Origin: Nemertoderma westbladi
Lineage: Eukaryota > Xenacoelomorpha > Nemertodermatida > Nemertodermatidae
NCBI GenBank assembly: GCA_032718475.1
Contig: JAUCBJ010007725.1
Span: 122,569 to 186,568 of the forward strand
Reading direction: 5' to 3'
DNA: 64,000 nucleotides
Both the position numbers and the translations under genes were made by a program. Shown here piece after piece: positions 24,601 to 33,040 of this stretch; the first letter of the stretch is position 1, and the number at the start of each line of letters is the position of its first letter. A model generated the notes under the pieces. The model saw nothing but the letters and a program-made list of their open reading frames with translations, was not told the DNA's origin and made no database searches.

Positions 24601-27600
24601 CCACTTGATCTGATGAGATCGGCTCGTCCCACGTTAGTCCATCCTTCCATATACTGCGCATATAAATGCGAGCTTGCAGTATTACTGGACTGATGAATCC
24701 TAACAGATCGAACAATCGGCTCAACTTTGACAAGCATGATCTCTTCGTCAGTGTGTCTCCTTGACTGTCCAGTCTCACCTTCACTCGAAAGTTGTCTGTG
24801 TTTGGGTCCCAAAAGAGCCCCAACACCTTAGTCGTCGGTAGTGGTTCGAACTCTAGGTCTATATCACCACCTCCACGCTCAGTAGTTCCGAATGAGTCAA
24901 CTAATTCGGCACTGTTTGAGGCGAATTTGGTGAGGTTAAAACCTCCGCCCGCCAAGCAGTCCCGTAATTGATGTGCTACTGTTGTAGCACGTTCTACTGT
25001 GTCGCAACTTTGTAAACCGTCATCAACGTAAAAGTCACGTTCTACAATTCTAATTATCTCTGGGTCATACAGATGTTTCTGATCTCTAGCGGCTTGCTTC
25101 AAGGCGTACATCGTACAATTTGGGCTGTCTCTGGCACCGAAAACGCGAACTTGCATTTGGTAAGTCGCTGGTGGTAGACTTAAGTCCCCTTCCGGATACC
25201 AGAGAAACCGCAAACTGTCTCTGTCTCGCTCTAACGCTTTTACTTGGTGAAACATCGCTTCAACGTCGCAAGTAAAGGCTACTTGACGCTGACGGAAGCG
25301 CATAATCACCCCCATTAGATAATTATTCATGTTCGGTCCATCCATCAATTCACTATTGAGGGACATTCCCTCAAACAGAGCCGCACAGTCATTGACTACG
25401 CGTACTTTATCTGGTTTGTCGGGATGTCTCACATAGTGATGTGGCAGGTAGTATGTCTGGTCGGTCACTTGCTCCGGGTTAGTCATTCGGATAGCGTATC
25501 CCTTCGTCAAATACGTCTCCATCTGAGTGTTGTACTGCAGATGGGCTTTCTCGTCCTTTAATAGACGTTGCCGTATTGAGTGTAGACGTCTTAAAGCCAG
25601 TGGGTAGTTGTTTATAAGTTTAGGACTTTGGCTACGCCATAACATACCCACCTCGTAATGTCCGTCCTCCGTCTGTCGGATAGTATCCTCCATGATCTTC
25701 AGAGATTGTTTCTCCTGTTCCGACATACAAGGGTCGTAGCTACCAGGTTCAGCTGTATCTTGTTCTAACCACCTGATAGTCTTCTCCGTTAATTCTTTGT
25801 CCAAGGCGGCTTGTTCCAACTGATGAATTTTCAACGCGTCATCGTCGATATCGATGGGCACTGTTGAGGTTATTGGGGTAGGTAGACTCGCAAGCCTATC
25901 ATCTGTCGTCGATGGAATCTCTAGCTGATTCGTCTTCCCCCCAAGTTCTAAACTCACCTTGTGGGTTAGCTGCTCCTTGTGACTTATCATACTAGTTACA
26001 CGTCTGTCATGTTTTGTCGACTGTAGCGTAGTATGGTTCACGTCGTGTGAAAAGGAATGAATTGAGTTTGTAGTCAATAAACTACATGTACTCTGTACGT
26101 CGTCTTCCTCGTCACTTACGTCTAGTGTGCGCACAGGCGCTCGAGTATACCACCCTATCGGCGTTCTGCAGGCGTATGCGTTTCCTGCTACAACTGCCGA
26201 TGGTCTGGTTTCCCACACCTGATGTAGGTTGAATTGGTCCGTCCCGATCAGCATTGCTACCGATCTATAATTGACAGGACATTCGGGTACACCAAGGTGT
26301 CTGAAATACTTACGGTCCTCCAGAGATTGTTCCGGCACTGGACCTAGTAGGTTACTAAAGTCCTTCGTGGCCGCAAAGGTTAGATCTCTAAAGGGCAACA
26401 AAGACCTCTCCCTCTCGCTGTGTTGCGATTTTGGAAGAAGAGAGTCTAAGTCCAACTTAACTCGTGTCACTGGTATTGCACGCTGGCCGTGCATACTACT
26501 TACTGTATAACTGACGTGCTTACCTTGTCTAAGATCTGTTACGACGTCAGCTATCTTTTCATCTACGTAACTGTGAGATGAGGCTGAGTCTAGAATCGCG
26601 TAAATCCTCTTACTCCCTTTTGTGCCAGTAACTTTAATCGGGATTACACTGAATCCCTTCAGTTGGTCAGTGGTCAGGAGCGCGATTGACGGTTGTTCGT
26701 CTCCATTTGAATATTCGTCGTCGTCTGATTCTTCGTCCGACGATCCGGATTGTTCTGAAAAGCAATCCTCTATATGGGTCACGAAAGTCGGAGTCGTTTT
26801 CGATTCTCGTTTTCGGTAAGCCGCATCACATCTCGCTGCTGCTTCCGGGTGTTCCCTGGCGAAGCGTTTCGTCGGCGTGTGGCTGTCTGTGTGGAGCAGA
26901 CCGTCGTGGTTGCGTCCACAGGATGGACAAGTGTCGGTATTTGGGCAATCCTTACGGACGTGTCCGTGTCGCGTACACCGCCAACAAGAGTCCAGTGGCC
27001 GTATCTGCAGCCGTCGTTCTTCTGAGTTCAACTCGCGAAATTGTCGACAACCTCGTAACTTGTGACCAATATACCGCTTACCCAAATGTTCGCAGTATTG
27101 GCAGCCGTTGAAGTCGGCGCTGAGTTGCTGTCTCGTCTGTTTCGTTCCAATGGGCGCAGATACTCTATTACCGTCTGAGAATTGTCGTGATTCCGTCGGT
27201 GTGGCGTAAGTGGCCGTCTTTGTGGATGTTGTCTGGGGTTTTTGTCGGTTGGAGGATGGCAGTGTGATCCCTTCTGCCACGATGTGCTGGTCGGTATAGT
27301 TAGATCGAGTTTCTACTACCGCCTCCCTGGATATTAAAAGGTACACATCTTCTAATTTTAGGAATCCTCCTCGCTCCTCTCGCTGGTATTCGACCTTCCT
27401 CCACTCCCGACGAAGTCGATGGTGGAGTCGTCCTATTATCTTTAATAGGACTGTAGGCGTATTCCCGTAATCAAGTTGTCCAATTGATCTTAAGGTAGTG
27501 ATAGCGTTCTTAATCTCGTCAGCCAGTTTTAGTAAGTCGACGGGTTTAGTGATAGCCCCTCCCTTACAGAGTTCTTCTATTACTGACCTGGCCATACTCA

Positions 27601-27922
27601 CTGTACCTCCGTATATCGAAGTCAAACGATCGTACGCTAGTTCGAAAGCGTCTGGTACACCGACGAAAGTCTCCGCCAAACGTTTAGGTTCTCCTGACAA
27701 CGTTTGGAGCAAGTAATTGAACTTCTCTCGTGATGTAAAGGCGCACACGGCGATCTGGGATTCGATATAGTCTACGAAGGTATGCCAGTGTTTTGAGCTA
27801 CCGGAGAACTTCGGTGGTTGTTGTACCGGCAATCCCTGTCTGGCTGCGAATTTCGCTATCTCCTCGGCAACGTTCAGAGTTTCGCGTCCTTGGTTGGTAA
27901 CCTGGTTGATGTTCTCCCTTCT
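21614..27922 (-). CDS. pol: Pol polyprotein of copy 1 (BEL/Pao)
   Basis: A 2,072-codon frame from 27832 to 21614, open a little further upstream to the frame break near 27922. The apparent start is a TTG inside the polyprotein, so this is the distal part of gag-pol and not a separate gene. Approximate residues: DUF1759-like capsid region 1-170 (PPKFSGSSKHWHTFVDYI); zinc knuckles ~245-315 (CWRCTRHGHVRKDC); aspartic protease AILDSASSHSYV ~411; reverse transcriptase with FYVDDG ~934; RNase H HCFSDASDNGFG ~1114; repeat-rich spacer ~1330-1440; integrase H2C2 ending CIICKK ~1730; integrase core TGIDCFG ~1761, YSDQGTNF ~1823 and PWRGGVWE ~1875; DUF5641-like tail from ~1957. Catalytic residues appear intact. 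It copies and integrates the element. Confidence 0.95.
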   Translation of the reverse strand, partial: RRENINQVTNQGRETLNVAEEIAKFAARQGLPVQQPPKFSGSSKHWHTFVDYIESQIAVCAFTSREKFNYLLQTLSGEPKRLAETFVGVPDAFELAYDRLTSIYGGTVSMARSVIEELCKGGAITKPVDLLKLADEIKNAITTLRSIGQLDYGNTPTVLLKIIGRLHHRLRREWRKVEYQREERGGFLKLEDVYLLISREAVVETRSNYTDQHIVAEGITLPSSNRQKPQTTSTKTATYATPTESRQFSDGNRVSAPIGTKQTRQQLSADFNGCQYCEHLGKRYIGHKLRGCRQFRELNSEERRLQIRPLDSCWRCTRHGHVRKDCPNTDTCPSCGRNHDGLLHTDSHTPTKRFAREHPEAAARCDAAYRKRESKTTPTFVTHIEDCFSEQSGSSDEESDDDEYSNGDEQPSIALLTTDQLKGFSVIPIKVTGTKGSKRIYAILDSASSHSYVDEKIADVVTDLRQGKHVSYTVSSMHGQRAIPVTRVKLDLDSLLPKSQHSERERSLLPFRDLTFAATKDFSNLLGPVPEQSLEDRKYFRHLGVPECPVNYRSVAMLIGTDQFNLHQVWETRPSAVVAGNAYACRTPIGWYTRAPVRTLDVSDEEDDVQSTCSLLTTNSIHSFSHDVNHTTLQSTKHDRRVTSMISHKEQLTHKVSLELGGKTNQLEIPSTTDDRLASLPTPITSTVPIDIDDDALKIHQLEQAALDKELTEKTIRWLEQDTAEPGSYDPCMSEQEKQSLKIMEDTIRQTEDGHYEVGMLWRSQSPKLINNYPLALRRLHSIRQRLLKDEKAHLQYNTQMETYLTKGYAIRMTNPEQVTDQTYYLPHHYVRHPDKPDKVRVVNDCAALFEGMSLNSELMDGPNMNNYLMGVIMRFRQRQVAFTCDVEAMFHQVKALERDRDSLRFLWYPEGDLSLPPATYQMQVRVFGARDSPNCTMYALKQAARDQKHLYDPEIIRIVERDFYVDDGLQSCDTVERATTVAHQLRDCLAGGGFNLTKFASNSAELVDSFGTTERGGGDIDLEFEPLPTTKVLGLFWDPNTDNFRVKVRLDSQGDTLTKRSCLSKLSRLFDLLGFISPVILQARIYMRSIWKDGLTWDEPISSDQVDLWKTWEAELSSLEDYSIPRVYFPLQSTFPDNLELHCFSDASDNGFGVAAYLRRQVESDEFDVSLITSKAKTMPTKYMTTPRAELQAATLSTTIVNLIQTELQSSLQIFYWTDATLVLFYINNDTLEFKTFVANRRAEILDRSIKEDWRHCPGPQNPADIASRGMMPEEFCKPENKEFWQHGPQFLQKSTQDWPPLYDNKSNTIPKDAEIKKPKKGKTKKKTTAAKLKKKPKAKWKDITSKVKRGRLASLSTPDISPDGRPDISPDGQPDTLLDSQPDTLLDSQPDILPDISQNVPPDVSNALTNSKAAVSLLERPSIDKQLDTLPDVSPDTLLDSRLDTSNVLTNNKAAVSLLERPCIDKLPILTHLSNHKHGETSCIADVGSTYANVNTGVTLRSRDIPNLQPMVRPGINAGRKISLPKPADPIEFKPPLTIDLQSTDNQGKKTKKDKLLVDPDGSTVNKGILTGGPVGPSSNSKPSKFSIDLPDDVTNTYVDRIVNLTDSWTSACRKLAWIVRFVQYVKGKRDFTRRLTLAEIDRCEIKLIRHYQLRYFAREFTSIHQGQPIKSSPILSWSPIIYNGLICHKSRLQNIDFNTNFRYPIIIPQHHELQRAMILDAHLHLKHAGRHHCLSYLRTRFVLIRPSKALSSVTRTCIICKKVHSKIGTQEMSELPQARLQAFRPPFTETGIDCFGPIHTKRGRILVKRWGLIFTCMSSRAVHIERVMDLSTNAFILALRRFIARRGLVKCLYSDQGTNFVGARNEIARAFKKLDHDQISNELQPHKIVWKFNPPDSPWRGGVWERLIRSIKTAMAKVIPVNHILTDDQLTTLFVEIEAILNTRPIVLVPDDKQSQFALTPAHLLMQAPTTLTPISIPIESDSYGRKAWKITQLLANKFWEIWQNHYLPSISARTTWYNNTRALKPGDHVLLAEVNLKRRFWITGVILATHPSMDGVTRTVTVRTIDGRTVDRPTQRLVLLEETRNESGDYKSPPNTSK
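23524..23850 (-). repeat. Tandem repeats in the pol spacer, copy 1
   Basis: Between RNase H and integrase the coding DNA is repetitive. Short units encoding PDTLLDSQ / PDISPDGQ repeat in tandem at about 23740-23840, and a longer unit encoding KAAVSLLERP occurs twice (about 23524-23580 and 23643-23700). All lengths keep the frame. Copy 2 has a different arrangement at 45476-45770, so this spacer changes by in-frame repeat gain and loss. Confidence 0.8.
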
Positions 27923-30309
27923 GGCGCTTTTCCCTGATACGATGCGGGGTTTGAAGGTACCGGTCTTTGTGGTGCCTTCGGGTGTCTATTGTGTTCGAAT
28001 TCGGTGTTCCTCGAACTATCGGTTTGAACTTCCTCCAGACGCTCCTCGATCTGAGCCAACTTGTTGACAACTGGTCGCAGAATGTCGGCGAACTGTTGTG
28101 TACTAATTGCGTCCGTTGGTTGTAACGCCTTCTGTGTTGGTGTATTCTGTGGAGGATTGTCTGCAAAGGAGTTGTCTGAACGCTCGCGTTTATATTCATC
28201 GGCCGCCCCTGTTCTAAATACCTCGCGTTTCGGGTAATCCGATTCGCTCGAAGTACTACTATCATCTGGATATGGTGGTCGACGTGCTCGCGTCCGTTGC
28301 GTCGTTCGAATTCTAACGGCTCGTTTCGGAACATCGTCCACTGTTCTTCGTTGTTCGGTAGGCTCACAAGTCTTCCTCGAAGTCGTAGATTGCGATGTAA
28401 ACTGAACCGGTCGCGTATCCACTGTTCTCCGTTGTTCGGTAGGCTCACAAGTCTTCCTCGAAGTCGTAGATTGCGATGTAAACTGAACCGGTGGTCGGAC
28501 GACCGCGTTTGAATCCAAAGGCCTTGTAGGCCGAAATGTCATTGGGTATTCGTAGTGCGTAACGGGTTTAGGTGTCAAAGGTGGACTCACCTGTTTTGTC
28601 GTCAGTAGTGCAGGTCCGACTAATAAACTACTACGATCTGTAATCGGTGGGTTACTTACCTTGACTTTCGGAATGGGCGACGACGTTGCTCTTGGCGGTA
28701 TAAACTCGTCCGGAATAACAAACCTGTGTTCCGTCGCACCATGGATAGGAGAAATATCACTGCTACCCGCAATCGAAACAGGTTCCTTAGTCGTAACCGG
28801 TGCAAACATATGAGTTACCTGTGGGAATCGTTGACACACGTCTTTTACTAATTGTCGTTCCCGTCCGGGTGCTCCTACGCTTCCTTCCTTCTTCCGTTCC
28901 TGAATTTGGCGATGTCTTACCTCTAACTGGTCCAAATCATGTCCGTCACGAGATCTCATCGATCGATCGCGGGCCTTTTGATCCAGATCTTCCTCAGCGT
29001 TCGCTAATTCTCTCGCCTTCTTCTCAAGTTCGAAATGAAGTTTAGCTGTCTTCTCTCGTTGTTCCGTTTGTCGTTGTTGCGCCTCAAATTCTGCTTGTCG
29101 TATGGCGGATTGAGCTTTTATTTGCCGTGTTTTCATTTCGGCCCGTGCTTCCGAAACTAACCTGTCTCGTTCTAATTCCGCCGCTGCCGCTGCCGCTTGT
29201 CGCTCTGACTCGGCCGCTGCCGCTGCCGCTTGTCGCTCTGACTCAGCCGCTGCCGCTGCCGCTGCCGCTTGTCGCTCTAACTCAGCCGCTGCCGCTGCCG
29301 CTTGTCGGGCAATGTCCCGCTCTAACCTTTCTACTTCAGCTGCTTCTAATTCAGCTTGTTCCTGTAGATGAGAGATTCTCGCTATATTCGCAACGCGTAG
29401 CTTCTCTTCCTCTACTGCTGCCTGCATCACTAGAAGTTGAGCTTGTTCCTCCATTTCTCGTCGTTGTCGGCAGAATTCTTGCTGTTGTCGAGCAACTTCT
29501 GACGTGACCATACTTCCCTCGCAGATTTCGCTACGAATACTTACCAGCGATTGATTTAGTATTCCCGGAGCTGATTCGATTTGTGCGAGCGAAGTTTCCC
29601 TCGTAGCCTCCGGCACGGTTTCCCAATCCCCGACGTCTTCGCCGCACATGCGCAAGTGATCCGTCAGGTGTTTCAATTGTCCATCCAGTCGGTACAGTTC
29701 CTGTTCTTCCTCGGGTTGTAATAATTCGTCCGAAACTGACTCACCTAACAACTGGTCCGCTTGTTCCTGTTGTATCTGTCTAATCGTCGACTTAAACTGA
29801 ATCAGTTTCTCTCTAGTGATCATTAGTTTCTCTAGGATTCTAAGTTGAGTATCCATGTCCTGTCTCTGTCTAGCTAGATCTTGTAGGCCAACTAGATTAT
29901 CTACGGACTTATATACTTTACTCTGTACTCTAACCTGGAGGGTGTAGAACTCGAATCGAGACATCGGAGCGGTCAACCCGTCTAATATGCGTTGGCCTTC
30001 TCCAATACTCCTGGTTATATGCGCCATGTAACCTCCGACGCTTCTAACCACACTTTCTGTGCTTCCTGCTGAACTTACCAATTCCGTTTCCCTATATCTA
30101 GGTTGCGGAACAGTTAGAAAGTCCTCGGTCCTGCCGTCGCCTCGTACTACGGCATCCGGTACTCCCGTTGGATGTACTGGTGACGCACACGGTGTAGGTT
30201 CGGTAGGCTCGCGAGTCTTCCCCTGTGGTTCTTCCGCTGCTGACTTATCCGCGTCACATGAGTCATAGTCGGTTTGTGTGTTCTTCGTATAGTCTTGTTT
30301 GTCACTCAT
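27923..30309 (-). CDS. gag: Gag N-terminal part, copy 1
   Basis: ATG at 30309 (MSDKQDYTKNTQTDYDSCDA). The frame runs 811 codons to 27874, but the last ~16 are out of frame after a one-base deletion near 27922 relative to copy 2, where gag and pol share one frame. Visible parts: a charged, unstructured N-terminus; a predicted helical region around residues 100-260; a long coiled coil about 290-460 rich in Ala, Glu, Arg and Gln with poly-Ala blocks (ERQAAAAAAESERQ); then a Pro/Ser/Thr-rich linker with two 27-residue repeats containing TSRKTCEPTEQRR. The coiled coil suggests self-assembly of the particle. Capsid and knuckle modules lie downstream in the pol frame. Confidence 0.85.
28340..28500 (-). 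repeat. 81-bp tandem duplication in gag, copy 1
   Basis: Two 81-bp units (27 codons) each encoding TSRKTCEPTEQRRTVDTRP-like sequence and each containing one copy of the dispersed hairpin motif (about 28357-28376 and 28438-28457). The family's second copy has three 84-bp units. Confidence 0.85.
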
Positions 30310-31117
30310 TTCGGTAGTTGTAAGTCAAGTAAAGTGAGTGTCAAAGTATCGAGTTTACCGTATTTGTATAAAACGGTACTAATTACAGTCATATAAAATT
30401 AGCCTACCGGCCGATTTTATAGCAGATGGATAAAATTAGCCTAAAACGGCCAATTTTACAGCAAATAAATGTCACGGAATAAGTATATAATAAAATTAGC
30501 CTAGCGGCCAATTTTACAACAAATAAATCGGATAACGATATGCGTTATCAAAAGGTAAATTAAATACAATAATACGGACTAATTCAGCAATGAACAAAGA
30601 AATCGTACGGAATGCATAAATACTTGAGACAGTGGAACCCACAATAATTTTAGCTAATACGGTAATGCCTAACTTATTTATGCAACTTTTCGAACTCACC
30701 CACTCCAATAATTCTCCAGAAAAACAGATTCCCAGATACAAACCGAACGTGAACCTTTCCGTTTTTAACGTTGCGGACGAAACGCGATTTTCCCAACCAA
30801 AGTTGTTGAGTTATCTATCTCCCAAACTTGCTAAACACGGTCTTGCTCCCGTTACAGTCTAGAAATGAGTTCTGAATCCTGAAAAACAAAAGAGTTAGGT
30901 TTTACTTTACGAAAATTTTGTACCGGTACAATATGGTATTTAAACCCTTTTAAACACCGGTATTCAATTCCAAAAATATTTTACACGCGGTTCAAATCAA
31001 ATTTTATTTCAAAAAATTAGCACTTAGCTAATCAAATATAAATTTTTACCTCAAAATACAAAATTTTCAAATAACTTTAGTCCTACCGAACCGTAGTTCA
31101 GTAAAACATATTCCTAC
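30310..31117 (-). other. 5' leader of copy 1
   Basis: About 810 nt between the 5' LTR and the gag ATG, with no long ORF. The first bases after the LTR (GTAGGAATATG) do not begin with TGG, so a conventional tRNA 3'-end primer-binding site is not visible. The three leader hairpins lie at its gag-proximal end. Confidence 0.75.
30393..30516 (-). repeat. Three leader hairpins upstream of gag, copy 1
   Basis: Inverted repeats at 30393-30420, 30431-30458 and 30491-30516. The minus strand reads TAAAATTGGCC, a 4-6 nt loop, then GGCTAATTTTA. The 30491 hairpin pairs along 11 positions with one G-U. They end 84 nt before the gag ATG. Copy 2 keeps all three at 51177-51204, 51215-51241 and 51274-51299. 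Candidates for a packaging, dimerisation or translation signal; the role is inferred. Confidence 0.75.
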
Positions 31118-32615
31118 TAAATTGGAGAGATACGCCTATTCCTACTATCGGAAGAGACGGTAACAATACCTGCAATATCCTACTGTAAAGTTTGTAAATC
31201 AAATCATAAATCCGACCTTCTCACCAAAACAGTAAACCCCAAGTAAGCGAATATATTGCAGTATCGATCTCTTTTAACCGGTGAGGCAGAAAACAGTCTA
31301 CGAGCAGACAAACTTCGATAAAACAAAATCCCGCGCAGCGAATCCTAAAATCAGGCTGACTCACTGACGGACTAAGGGGCTCGTATACTTTGCCGCGGTG
31401 TGATTTATATGGTTGGGCAAAAGGACGCTAGCTAGGTATAGAGCAGATTTGGAGATGTCTAACTAGCGAGCAAAGTGCAGTAAGGACGAAAGTTAATTTT
31501 TATATATTTCGAGGTGTAAATAATTTCTAACGCGCGTGTGTTAATTCTGAACGGTCAAAGCAGTTTTGCTCCTTCACATATATAATTACTGGGTACGGTG
31601 TGCATTTTACGAATATTCTAATTTTATAACTTGTAGGTCCAATACTCACGAATGATAAGGTTCCTTCCCCTCTTGCGTATTTCCAGGACTCAAATTCAGG
31701 CATAAGGTTAATACTACGCCCAGAATTCGGCAATTTTAGGTACCAGGTCCCTAATACTGAGAAGAGATGTGTTAGTTTACTACTGTAGGCGTACGGGTAC
31801 TAATAGCTATCCTGGCTCCTATCTAGAATTTTAGTCACCCAGGTAGTCCGGGTAACTTCCTATTAGGGCGTTGGCGGGGACACGGTAGATGTTAGTATAT
31901 CCCTGATAGCCTCAATTTATTTGCGCCTAGCGTAAACTGCCCTACCGCCTGAACGGTACAATCCCAATTCAGGTGAAAACACAGCAACCCCCCTAGCCTA
32001 CAAGTTCTGATGTAACGGACACCGTTGTACGGCAAATAGTCGCACACACACCTGTACTTAGCAAGAGTTAAGCGTACAGTTTGCTGCACCCTAACCAATG
32101 TGTATGCCTTGTACCGGTGTGCCTACGTCCTATCTGCGTACTAGTATCTGCTCTCTCTCCCTCTCCCCCGTAGGAATATGAAGGTCTACTGCGGTTTTTT
32201 CCTGAATCAAGACAGTACAGTCCCTATGATGTAATTTTGGGCTCACAGCGTGTCACTACGTCTACCTTTGATCTTTTGGTCTTACACTTAAGGTAGCAAG
32301 GATCGAACGCTGTCTAACCTTTCAGGCGATGGGCGAATAACTTTAAGATGGTATTGCGGGTTGTCTCTCGTTTACATTCCCGTGATGTTCCCGTTCATTG
32401 CTGCGGCCCGATCTCTAGCTGGCCATCCTGTCCCTGAGTTTGTTCACCGTAGTGAAACCATATTAAAACAGATAGAAAGGCTGAGAGATGTGACTAGTAT
32501 TTCTGACTTTATTACAAAACATATAATAACTATTTATACAATAAACAATGTAATCTGAAATAAGACAGAAAGTGAATGATGGATTGAGATTAGTAAACTA
32601 ATGAACGAAATCGCA

Positions 32616-32625
32616 CCTTTATATA
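32616..32625 (-). promoter_or_regulatory. LTR TATA box (TATATAAAGG), copy 1
   Basis: Minus strand TATATAAAGG, a strong TATA-box match, conserved in all four LTRs (17991-18000, 32616-32625, 39982-39991, 53391-53400). A start site about 30 nt downstream would place the conserved AATAAA inside or just after R, as expected for an LTR. Confidence 0.75.
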
Positions 32626-32643
32626 CCAAATTTGTGCCGCAAT

Positions 32644-32665
32644 CAATCGAGAAAGTTCTCGATTG
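32644..32665 (-). promoter_or_regulatory. 22-bp inverted repeat with GAAnnTTC centre, copy 1
   Basis: CAATCGAGAA-AG-TTCTCGATTG, 10-bp perfect arms, 18 bp upstream of the TATA box on the transcribed strand. The centre AGAAAGTTCT fits the heat-shock element unit nGAAnnTTCn. The other LTRs have it at 18019-18040, 40010-40031 and 53419-53440; copy 2 changes only the central AG to AA, leaving the arms intact. Confidence 0.7.
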
Positions 32666-32841
32666 TTCTATGGGTTCTAACAAGGTTTTAAAGATAGCTT
32701 ATTGGTCCAGCTAATATATAACTTGCACGACATTGGTTACAATCAAATAACTACAGCCTTATTGGTACAGACAAATGCAATTAATTTGTAGCGGTTAATT
32801 TAAATGAGTTGAAATTCTGCACAAAAAATAATTCGCACTTA

Positions 32842-32912
32842 CTAGGATTCGAACTCGATACCTACTACACATATAATTTCCAACGCTCTACCAACTGAGC
32901 TACTGAACCACT
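32842..32912 (-). promoter_or_regulatory. tRNA-like pol III promoter segment in LTR, copy 1
   Basis: The minus strand carries an A box TAGCTCAGTTGG (32891-32902) and a B box GTTCGAATCC (32845-32854), ~36 nt apart, then a T6 run at 32823-32828. These are the parts of a type 2 RNA polymerase III gene. The D arm pairs well (GCTC/GAGC), but the acceptor and anticodon stems do not, so it is a tRNA relic or tRNA-derived promoter and not a working tRNA gene. It lies ~120 bp inside the LTR, in U3. Also in the other LTRs (about 18217-18287, 40207-40277, 53616-53686). Confidence 0.65.
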
Positions 32913-33035
32913 TGACCGATAGATGCATAATAGATAGAACCAATACTAATGAGAACTCAAAGCAATCTTTACAAAGTTAATTCGAATAAAATAAAATTTT
33001 GAAAATCCACGGCATTTAGGGAATATAATTCTATA

Positions 33036-33040
33036 GTACT
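33036..33040. repeat. Target-site duplication, copy 1, right
   Basis: GTACT, matching 16489-16493; it also forms the first bases of satellite array 3. Confidence 0.93.

Larger units (their letters stand above)
18706..30223 (-). repeat. Dispersed 20-nt hairpin motif, 8 copies in copy 1
   Basis: A motif of the form GGAAGACTTGCGAGCCTTTC (minus strand) occurs at about 18709-18728, 19209-19228, 21310-21329, 23851-23870, 28357-28376, 28438-28457 and 30204-30223. One further copy at 25881-25900 is the reverse complement. Three copies are in noncoding DNA. Coding copies are read in different frames: KTCEPTE or KTREPTE in gag, RLASLS and RLASLP in pol. Each can fold as an ~8-bp stem with a 4-nt loop (ACT-UGCG-AGC core). 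Entry spans the first to last copy. Confidence 0.8.
16494..33035 (-). mobile_element. BEL/Pao LTR retrotransposon, copy 1 (16.5 kb)
   Basis: Complete element on the minus strand with LTRs at 31118-33035 (5') and 16494-18410 (3'), flanked by GTACT at 16489-16493 and 33036-33040. Internal order: leader, gag, pol, zinc-knuckle ORF3, AT-rich 3' region. Gag-pol domain content and order (DUF1759-like, A17-type protease, YVDD reverse transcriptase, RNase H, H2C2 integrase, DUF5641-like tail) identify BEL/Pao. At 16.5 kb it is long for the group. The LTRs differ by one inserted base that I could find (ACTTAGG at 17658 region versus ACTTAAGG at 32286 region), implying recent insertion. Frame breaks in gag-pol (~27922) and ORF3 (~19910) suggest this copy is not fully autonomous. 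Confidence 0.95.
31118..33035 (-). repeat. 5' LTR of copy 1
   Basis: 1,918 bp direct repeat of 16494-18410 with one observed indel. The TATA box at 32616-32625 and AATAAA about 100 nt downstream suggest U3 of ~0.4 kb, R of ~0.1 kb and an unusually long U5 of ~1.4 kb. Its U5 end is 26 bp longer than that of copy 2 and contains an extra GTAGGAAT, the same bases that begin the internal region. Confidence 0.95.

Noticed and set aside
27915-27930. Programmed frameshift between gag and pol in copy 1
   Set aside because: Copy 2 has gag and pol in one frame here; copy 1 lacks a single base.
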